Below are positions 8,795-13,097 of a stretch of 13,097 nucleotides of DNA, piece after piece. The position numbers were made by a program, and so were the translations under genes. The notes under the pieces are model-generated. The model searched no databases and was not told where the DNA came from. It saw nothing but the letters and a program-made list of their open reading frames with translations. Location of the stretch: contig QNEM01000027.1 of assembly GCA_003645215.1 (NCBI GenBank), positions 1-13,097 of the forward strand. The letters are read 5' to 3'. Positions within the stretch are counted from its first letter, which is position 1. Each line of letters starts with the position of its first letter. Source of the stretch: Gammaproteobacteria bacterium. GTDB taxonomy: Bacteria > Pseudomonadota > Gammaproteobacteria > Eutrophobiales > Eutrophobiaceae.

Positions 8795-9484
8795 TTAATC
8801 TGTTATGGTCAGATGTTCATCAAGCATCTTCTCGACATTTTTACGCGAGCTGCTGATATGTCGAGACATTAAAAATTGCGCCAACTCACCATCGCGTTGG
8901 CGTATGGCATCGACAATATGTCCATGTTCGATAAAGGCTCGCTGCACACGATTACTGACCATGCCGAATTGATATCGATAAAGACGAATCAAGTGGTAAA
9001 GATCGTTAGAAAACATATCAATCAAGTGTGAATTTTTGCTGCCTTTAACTATCTGAAAATGAAAATCCATATCACCTTCTTTCTGGTAGTAGCTTTGATC
9101 TTGTTTGATTTGTTGTTGATGTTTTTCAAGTAGTTCATCGAGTTCGTTGATTTCCTTATCACTCATGTTCTCTGCCGCCATGCGTGCAGCTAAACCTTCC
9201 AGTGATTCACGGATCAGGTAAATCTCCACAAGGTGTTGAGGTGTTAGTGATACAACCCGGGCGCCCACATTTGGTGTGCGTTCAATCAGGTTACAGGCTT
9301 CCAGTCGACTTAAAGCCTCTCGTAATGGTCCGCGACTGATACCAAATTCAATTGCCAAAGCTGGTTCACTGATTTTAGAACCAGCAGGTATTATTCCTTC
9401 TACAATCGCATTTTGTAATTTACTACAAACTGTATCTGCTATTGTCGAGAAAACTGCTGGTTTATTTTCAAGTATTTCTGACAC
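8795..9484 (-). CDS. GntR-family (FCD/FadR-type) regulator, probable controller of the prp cluster
   Basis: This is a DNA-binding transcription factor of 229 residues. A winged-helix GntR domain covers roughly residues 12-80, with the recognition-helix region EPALAIEFGISRGPLREALSRL. An FCD effector domain covers about 85-215. The FCD metal site is intact: D138 and H142 (DMDFH), H187 (EHGHI) and H209 (SRHI). Such proteins usually repress and are released by an organic-acid ligand; here 2-methylcitrate or a related acid is a guess from the neighbours. The start is GTG at 9484. An in-frame TAA lies three codons upstream (TAA GAA CCA GTG), so no longer form is possible. It is the first gene of the prp block, 19 bp before prpB, directly downstream of two ATTGTyGACAAT palindromes that are its likely autoregulatory sites. 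The symbol is left empty because prpR usually names the sigma-54 activator, a different family. Confidence 0.92.
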   Translation of the reverse strand: MSEILENKPAVFSTIADTVCSKLQNAIVEGIIPAGSKISEPALAIEFGISRGPLREALSRLEACNLIERTPNVGARVVSLTPQHLVEIYLIRESLEGLAARMAAENMSDKEINELDELLEKHQQQIKQDQSYYQKEGDMDFHFQIVKGSKNSHLIDMFSNDLYHLIRLYRYQFGMVSNRVQRAFIEHGHIVDAIRQRDGELAQFLMSRHISSSRKNVEKMLDEHLTITD

Positions 9485-9498
9485 TGGTTCTTAAGCTC

Positions 9499-9514
9499 AT
9501 ATTGTTGACAATAT
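9499..9514. promoter_or_regulatory. Proximal GntR-type operator palindrome
   Basis: ATATTGTTGACAATAT is a 16-bp dyad with seven perfect base pairs on each side of a TG centre (centre at 9506.5). Its core matches the TTGTnnACAA pattern bound by FCD-type GntR regulators. It sits 14 bases upstream of the GTG start of the GntR gene, in the probable 5' leader, where a bound dimer would block transcription. The binding protein is inferred from position. Confidence 0.75.
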
Positions 9515-9517
9515 ATC

Positions 9518-9547
9518 TAGAATAAGAGAGTTTATACGCTTATTCTA
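9518..9547. repeat. Inverted repeat TAGAATAAG-N12-CTTATTCTA between the two operators
   Basis: Two perfect 9-base arms at 9518-9526 and 9539-9547 are separated by 12 bases. The stem is AT-rich with no U-run after it on either strand, so it does not look like an intrinsic terminator. It lies in the window where the GntR-prp transcription start is expected and could be a site for a second regulator or a leader hairpin. The repeat is directly visible; its function is unknown. Confidence 0.5.
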
Positions 9548-9573
9548 ATATATTATGTGTTAATTGTCGACAA
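9545..9573 (-). promoter_or_regulatory. Candidate sigma-70 promoter of the gntR-prp block
   Basis: Reading the minus strand, TTGTCG at 9573-9568 can serve as -35. TATATT at 9552-9547 (15-base spacer, 5 of 6 matches) or TATTAG at 9550-9545 (17-base spacer, 4 of 6) can serve as -10. Neither is a strong match. The call rests mainly on this AT-rich segment lying between the two operator palindromes, with the -35 inside the distal one. Confidence 0.3.
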
Positions 9574-9574
9574 T
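9563..9574. promoter_or_regulatory. Distal GntR-type operator palindrome
   Basis: ATTGTCGACAAT is a perfect 12-bp palindrome (centre at 9568.5). It differs from the core of the proximal site only at the central step (CG instead of TG). It lies between the transporter stop codon and the putative promoter of the GntR-prp block, overlapping the likely -35 region. The 62-bp centre-to-centre distance, close to six helical turns, puts both sites on the same DNA face. Confidence 0.78.
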
Positions 9575-9586
9575 ATTGATGATTAT

Positions 9587-10915
9587 TCAGAATAAAAACA
9601 GCATGCCCAGACCCATAACGAGTCCAGACCATAACAAGGCGACTGTGCAATAACCCATAATATCCTTGATTCCCAGACCTGCGATTCCCAATAATGGCAG
9701 TGCCCAAAATGGCTGTACCATGTTGGTCCAGGCATCTCCAAAGGCCACAGCCATTGCGGCCTGGTTCAAGGGTACTCCCAGTGCTTCGGCCGCGGGAATC
9801 ACAATGGGGGCCTGGATCGCCCATTGACCACCTCCTGAGGGCACAAAAAAATTAACCACCCCGGCACTAAGAAATGTAAATAATGTAAATGTCTCAGCTG
9901 TCGATATGCCAACAAACCATTCACTAATCGAAACCGCCAATCCTGACTGCACCATCATCCCCATAATCCCGGCATACAGAGGAAACTGCAGGACAATTCC
10001 CGACGTACTACCAATCGCATGATTTAAAGCGCGTAAATAATTAGCTGGTGTTTTTTGTAACAAAAGACCGAGCATCAGGAAAATCATATTCAGACTATTG
10101 AGACCAAGTTTACCGCCATCCATGAAGTAACCCAGCAGATAGTAAAGACCCATAGCACTCAACAAAAGCGACACCAACATACTATTTTCAAGTCTTTCAG
10201 CCGGACTCATCTCAGCAAATACAGGATGGCTGGCTACAACCGTCGTTCTAAGAGCGTCAGGAATTTCGGTCACTTGATCAGCAGCAGGCATCATCAATCG
10301 GTAAACTATTGGGACAGTCAGTATCAACAAGCCGCTTATCATGAGCACAGGCCCACTAAAGATAGTTTCACTTACTGGAATTGACTGCCCCCCCAGCAAT
10401 TCGCCTAGAATGTCTCCATCAGCAACCGCAATCTTCAATGGAATGGTGCCAGAAAGTCCCGCGTGCCAGATCAACATCCCGGAATACGCTGCTGCAACCA
10501 ACAAGGGGTAATGTACGCCCTTGACTCGTTGCGCTATTTCCCTGGCAAAGAGTCCACTGGCAATCAAACCAAAGCCCCAGTTAATCCAACCACAGATTAA
10601 CGCTATTACCGTCATCAAGACTATGGCCTGACCTGGTGTCTTCGCCAGGCTAGCAATTGATCGCAGGCCACGGTTGACAAGAGGTGTTTGTGCCAACACA
10701 TGCCCTGTTACCAGCGTGAGCAGTGCCTGCATCGAAAATGTTAAAAGATTCCATACCCCATCACCCCAGAAATCAATCATCTGATTGACCGATTTGTCTG
10801 CTGCAAAAACACCCCCGAATAGCACTATAAACGTGAGAATGATGGCAAACAAAAATGCGTCCGGTAACCAACGTTGCATAATGCGGGTAAAGAAATTAGC
10901 CAATGATTGAACCAC
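9587..10915 (-). CDS. AtoE-type short-chain fatty acid transporter
   Basis: This 442-residue membrane protein belongs to the short-chain fatty acid transporter family (AtoE, PF02667), thought to import acids such as acetoacetate, butyrate or propionate across the inner membrane. Around ten hydrophobic segments are visible, roughly at 17-37, 53-75, 95-123, 136-160, 184-209, 244-265, 273-289, 307-328, 343-376 and 395-442. Conserved polar motifs include NWGFGL (112-117), HAGLSG (151-156), VPSGGGQWAIQ (358-368) and GDAWTNMVQPFW (393-404). The start is GTG at 10915, chosen because AGGGGGG lies five bases upstream and there is no better in-frame start. It sits between the GST-like gene and the prp regulator, pointing the same way as both. 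The exact substrate cannot be read from sequence; propionate is suggested by context only. Confidence 0.9.
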   Translation of the reverse strand: MVQSLANFFTRIMQRWLPDAFLFAIILTFIVLFGGVFAADKSVNQMIDFWGDGVWNLLTFSMQALLTLVTGHVLAQTPLVNRGLRSIASLAKTPGQAIVLMTVIALICGWINWGFGLIASGLFAREIAQRVKGVHYPLLVAAAYSGMLIWHAGLSGTIPLKIAVADGDILGELLGGQSIPVSETIFSGPVLMISGLLILTVPIVYRLMMPAADQVTEIPDALRTTVVASHPVFAEMSPAERLENSMLVSLLLSAMGLYYLLGYFMDGGKLGLNSLNMIFLMLGLLLQKTPANYLRALNHAIGSTSGIVLQFPLYAGIMGMMVQSGLAVSISEWFVGISTAETFTLFTFLSAGVVNFFVPSGGGQWAIQAPIVIPAAEALGVPLNQAAMAVAFGDAWTNMVQPFWALPLLGIAGLGIKDIMGYCTVALLWSGLVMGLGMLFLF

Positions 10916-10938
10916 GGCAACCCCCCTGGATTTTGAAA

Positions 10939-10958
10939 ATCTGTTTTGAGAAACAGAT
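10939..10958 (-). promoter_or_regulatory. Inverted repeat just upstream of the transporter ribosome site
   Basis: ATCTGTTT and AAACAGAT form perfect 8-base arms around a 4-base loop (10947-10950). The 3' end on the minus strand lies 11 bases before the AGGGGGG ribosome site of the transporter gene. It could be an operator or a leader hairpin. Only three U residues follow and the stem has two G-C pairs, so it is a poor terminator. Confidence 0.4.
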
Positions 10959-10982
10959 AATATAATTATTTATTAAAGCTGA

Positions 10983-11005
10983 CTTGATTCAATAGCTAAA
11001 TCAAG
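10983..11005. repeat. Inverted repeat CTTGATT-N9-AATCAAG
   Basis: Seven-base perfect arms at 10983-10989 and 10999-11005 flank a 9-base loop, in the gap between the GST-like gene and the transporter gene. No U-run follows on the minus strand. It may be an operator or a weak hairpin affecting expression between the two genes; no function can be assigned. Confidence 0.35.
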
Positions 11006-11057
11006 CAGGTTTCACAGATATTATTTAACTCGCACATTTTTCATAAAACAACACAAT

Positions 11058-11693
11058 TCATGCTTCTGCGCTAGGCCGGGCAGAGATGATTTCATACCAT
11101 GATTTTGTACGTATATTCGCTTCCGGGATATGGATATCAGACCAGGCTGCAAAATCCACAGCGCATATTGCTGTGATATCAACCATAGTGAAATATTCGC
11201 CAGCGAGATAAGGCCCTTCTTCAAGATAGCTTTCAAGCCACCAGAAAAAACGATCCAGCGTTTGTTGTCCCCGGTCAATCAGGGCCGGGATAGCAGGAAT
11301 ATCATCCTTACCACCGCCAGGAATGCTGCGTTTGCAAAACTGCTCATTTTGGTTACGAAAAACTTCGGAAGACGAGATCATGCCATCGAATTCCATCTTC
11401 CGTTGACGACTTGTAATAATTGCTTTTTCTCTTAAATCGCGTCCAAACATTGCTGGTTCTGGCTGGAGTTCTTCAAAATACCGGCAGATCGCCATTACTT
11501 CATCTATACGCGTGCCATCATCAAGCTCAAGTACTGGTAACAGGCCACGCGGGTTAATTGCCAGGAAGTCATCTCCCAGATTTTCACCGCCAAGAATATC
11601 AATTTCAATCTTTTCTAACTCGATCCCTTTCTCAGCTAAAAACATACGTGCGCGACGTGGATTAGGGGCAACATGACAATCATAAAATTTCAT
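11058..11693 (-). CDS. Glutathione S-transferase-like protein
   Basis: This 211-residue cytosolic protein has the two-domain GST layout. The N-terminal thioredoxin-like domain (about 1-80) begins MKFYDCHVAPNPRRARMFLAEKG, with the helix-1 pattern NPRRARMFLAEKG. It contains INPRGLLPVLEL, whose proline corresponds to the cis-proline that holds glutathione, and then RIDEVMAICRYFEE, the usual end of the glutathione-binding half. The helical C-terminal domain includes GPYLAGEYFTMVDITAICAVDFA, the family's N-capping region. The catalytic residue is not certain; Ser or Cys types are possible. The start ATG at 11693 has AGGAG six bases upstream, so translation should be strong. Its role in a short-chain acid cluster is unclear: detoxification of a reactive intermediate or a lyase/isomerase-like reaction are both possible. 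Confidence 0.88.
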   Translation of the reverse strand: MKFYDCHVAPNPRRARMFLAEKGIELEKIEIDILGGENLGDDFLAINPRGLLPVLELDDGTRIDEVMAICRYFEELQPEPAMFGRDLREKAIITSRQRKMEFDGMISSSEVFRNQNEQFCKRSIPGGGKDDIPAIPALIDRGQQTLDRFFWWLESYLEEGPYLAGEYFTMVDITAICAVDFAAWSDIHIPEANIRTKSWYEIISARPSAEA

Positions 11694-11816
11694 TATCTTC
11701 TCCTCGAAATTTCAGATTCAAATCCTTTTTTCTACATTTCCGGCCTGGACACCAAGGCAAGGTGTATCTGGGTCAGTATTATTCTGTAGCAATTCTAAAT
11801 CTGAGTGTAATAAAGA
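11694..11816 (-). other. Gap between the exported protein gene and the GST-like gene
   Basis: This 123-bp gap holds the GST ribosome site (AGGAG) and a short dyad, ACACC-N7-GGTGT at 11749-11765, with no U-run after it on the minus strand. I find no convincing promoter or terminator. Confidence 0.4.
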
Positions 11817-12260
11817 TTATTCTGTTGGAACTTCGGTTACTTCCTCCATCAATACTTCTGTTATGTCCAGTTTCCAGACACCATCGACAAGGACAAAGTG
11901 ATCAATCTCTTTCTCGAAAATACCAAGAACATTAAAAATGTCAGTGGCCTCAATCCATGCATTCACGATCGCATCGTCGCCATTAATCTCATGAGAAGTA
12001 ACACCAAATCTAACAATCTCGACTTGTGCCATTTTCATAACATTGTTCCAGTCATCAATGTACTGCTCACGAGTACGGCCATCCTTCATCTTGTCTGAGA
12101 TTAAATCATAAGTAGCTGAAAAATCATTTGCCTGGGCAGCTTTAAAATACTCAAGCATTACTGCATCAGGAGTGTCGCCCTCACCAGCACCACACCAGCC
12201 AATTCTTGTCATAGAAACAAACAGTATCAAGGTGACCGTCAGAATTGTTTTTAATTTCAT
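11817..12260 (-). CDS. Exported NTF2-like protein of unknown function
   Basis: I do not recognise a named family with certainty. The 147-residue protein starts with a signal peptide: a basic MKLK, a hydrophobic stretch to about residue 20, and a probable signal peptidase I site near CGA-GEG (around residue 26). There is a cysteine at 23 but no convincing lipobox, since Trp precedes it. The mature part, with DAVMLEYFKAAQANDFSATY, DGRTREQYIDDWNNV, and a strand-rich second half ending in DGVWKLDI, resembles small NTF2-like/DUF4878-type domains, a cone-shaped fold that binds small ligands. The tail is rich in Glu and Val (VLMEEVTEVPTE). No good ribosome site precedes ATG at 12260, and an in-frame TAA upstream excludes extension. 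It sits between the CoA-transferase and GST-like genes. A periplasmic role is inferred. Confidence 0.75.
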   Translation of the reverse strand: MKLKTILTVTLILFVSMTRIGWCGAGEGDTPDAVMLEYFKAAQANDFSATYDLISDKMKDGRTREQYIDDWNNVMKMAQVEIVRFGVTSHEINGDDAIVNAWIEATDIFNVLGIFEKEIDHFVLVDGVWKLDITEVLMEEVTEVPTE

Positions 12261-12370
12261 GATATTAGTATCTTGTGATATTCATGCCCCAGCGATATGG
12301 GTTGGGAACAATATTACAGTCGTAATGTTCATAGGGAGACTGTCGCCTGAATAGAGCAAAGATATATTCC
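12261..12370 (-). other. Gap between CoA-transferase subunit B and the exported protein gene
   Basis: This 110-bp gap contains an imperfect hairpin, GAAC/GTTC plus ATTAC/GTAAT around AGTC (12306-12330, with a 3-base bulge). It is not followed by a U-run on the minus strand, so it is not a standard terminator. No clear promoter is seen. Confidence 0.35.
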
Positions 12371-13033
12371 CTATTGAGTATGTAAATGCCTGCCAAGCTT
12401 CGGACATACGGTAAATTCAGCCTGGGTCTTTTCAGTGATCTCTTCCAGGCTCACTTCAGGTGCCAATTCAATCAATATTGGTCGCTGATCCTGAAAGTCG
12501 AACACCCCCAGATTGGTTATCAACAGATCAGCAACTCCGGATCCTGTCAATGGCAAATTGCATGCATTAAGAAATTTTGGACTATCATCCTTGGCCGTAT
12601 GGTCCATGATGACCACGACCTTATTCACACCTGCCACCAGATCCATCGCCCCACCCATGCCCTTGATCATTTTTCCAGGTATCATCCAGTTGGCCAGATC
12701 GCCATTCTGCGACACTTGCATGGCCCCTAGAATCGCCAGGTCAATATGTCCACCCCGGATCATGGCAAAACTATCGGCACTGGAAAAATAACTGGATTGA
12801 GGTAGTTCAGAGATAGTCTGCTTACCCGCATTAATTAAATCAGAATCTACTTCATCAGGGTACGGAAACGGGCCCATGCCCAGCATCCCGTTTTCACTTT
12901 CCAGAGTTACGTGAACATCTTCTGGGATGTAGTTGGCGACCAGGGTCGGAATACCAATCCCCAGGTTTACGTAGAACCCATCCTCTAATTCCTGGGCTGC
13001 ACGTTGTGCTATTTCTTCTCTAGACCATGGCAT
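12371..13033 (-). CDS. 3-oxoacid CoA-transferase, subunit B (family I)
   Basis: Subunit B of a heteromeric family I CoA-transferase, related to AtoA, ScoB and PcaJ, moves CoA between acyl-CoA and a free carboxylic acid through an enzyme glutamyl-CoA intermediate. The 220-residue length is normal. GIGIPTLVANYIP lies at 25-37. The catalytic glutamate is E47 in SENGMLGMGP (46-55). The hallmark segment from GGHIDLAILGAMQVSQNGDLANW through MIPGKMIKGMGGAMDLVAGV (about 94-135) is complete. The start is ATG at 13033, with GAGG nine bases upstream, overlapping the end of the subunit A gene. It begins 4 bp after that stop, the usual A-B order. Sequence alone does not separate succinyl-CoA:acetoacetate, acetate:acetoacetyl-CoA and 3-oxoadipate use. 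Next to an AtoE-like carrier and the prp genes, short-chain acid activation is the likely role. Confidence 0.93.
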   Translation of the reverse strand: MPWSREEIAQRAAQELEDGFYVNLGIGIPTLVANYIPEDVHVTLESENGMLGMGPFPYPDEVDSDLINAGKQTISELPQSSYFSSADSFAMIRGGHIDLAILGAMQVSQNGDLANWMIPGKMIKGMGGAMDLVAGVNKVVVIMDHTAKDDSPKFLNACNLPLTGSGVADLLITNLGVFDFQDQRPILIELAPEVSLEEITEKTQAEFTVCPKLGRHLHTQ

Positions 13034-13037
13034 ACTA

Positions 13038-13097
13038 TTAATCCTCTTCTATGCAGTGTGTTCGCGTGTAGTCGTAATCTCGATCCGCTTTTGGTAG
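13038..13097 (-). CDS. Probable CoA-transferase subunit A, C-terminal end only
   Basis: The open frame entering from the right edge reads LPKADRDYDYTRTHCIEED and stops with TAA at 13040-13038, four bases before the subunit B start. Only 19 codons are visible. Identification as subunit A rests on its position directly before subunit B and the near-zero spacing typical of these gene pairs, not on a recognised domain. Confidence 0.6.
   Translation of the reverse strand, partial: LPKADRDYDYTRTHCIEED

Noticed and set aside
9485..9500. Alternative ATG start for the GntR gene at 9500
   Set aside because: The ATG is 16 bases upstream of the GTG and so out of frame, and an in-frame TAA lies three codons before the GTG.
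10916..10935. Sigma-54 promoter near the transporter start (TTGC element)
   Set aside because: A GG dinucleotide at the required distance upstream of the GC is absent, and the local regulator is of GntR type rather than the sigma-54 activator PrpR.
10939..10958. Intrinsic terminator after the GST-like gene
   Set aside because: The stem has only two G-C pairs and is followed by just three U residues before C; it also lies about 100 bases past the GST stop and next to the ribosome site of the next gene.
12306..12330. Terminator-like hairpin after CoA-transferase subunit B
   Set aside because: The stem is interrupted by a 3-base bulge and has no U-run on the transcribed strand.

Overview
The window is a 13.1 kb stretch of a gammaproteobacterial chromosome of moderate GC. 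The assignment rests on methylcitrate proteins that read closely like enterobacterial and Shewanella/Pseudomonas types. Every credible gene lies on the minus strand, so transcription runs from high to low coordinates. The longest gap without a gene is about 142 bases, so no stretch over 300 bases is empty. I see no tRNA, rRNA, CRISPR array, insertion sequence or prophage gene.

From the right edge in transcription order, the first block is: the last residues of a probable CoA-transferase subunit A (13038-13097), CoA-transferase subunit B (12371-13033), a small exported NTF2-like protein of unknown function (11817-12260), a glutathione S-transferase-like protein (11058-11693) and an AtoE-type short-chain fatty acid transporter (9587-10915). 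A regulatory gap of about 100 bp follows (9485-9586). It holds two GntR-type palindromes and a further inverted repeat. The second block starts with an FCD-type GntR regulator (8795-9484) and continues with prpB, prpC, acnD and prpF, the acnD/prpF version of the 2-methylcitrate cycle. The same direction continues into ppsR, the PEP synthase regulator, and ppsA, PEP synthase, which is cut by the left edge.

The genes suggest one carbon route. A short-chain acid is taken up by the AtoE-like carrier and activated to its CoA ester, perhaps by the CoA-transferase. Propionyl-CoA is condensed with oxaloacetate by PrpC, isomerised through AcnD and PrpF, and cleaved by PrpB to pyruvate and succinate. 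PpsA turns the pyruvate into PEP for gluconeogenesis, and PpsR gates that step. The enzymes are known families. The less usual points are ppsR-ppsA as the tail of the prp cluster, the paired operators about six helical turns apart, and the uncharacterised exported protein and GST-like protein within a fatty-acid utilisation block.
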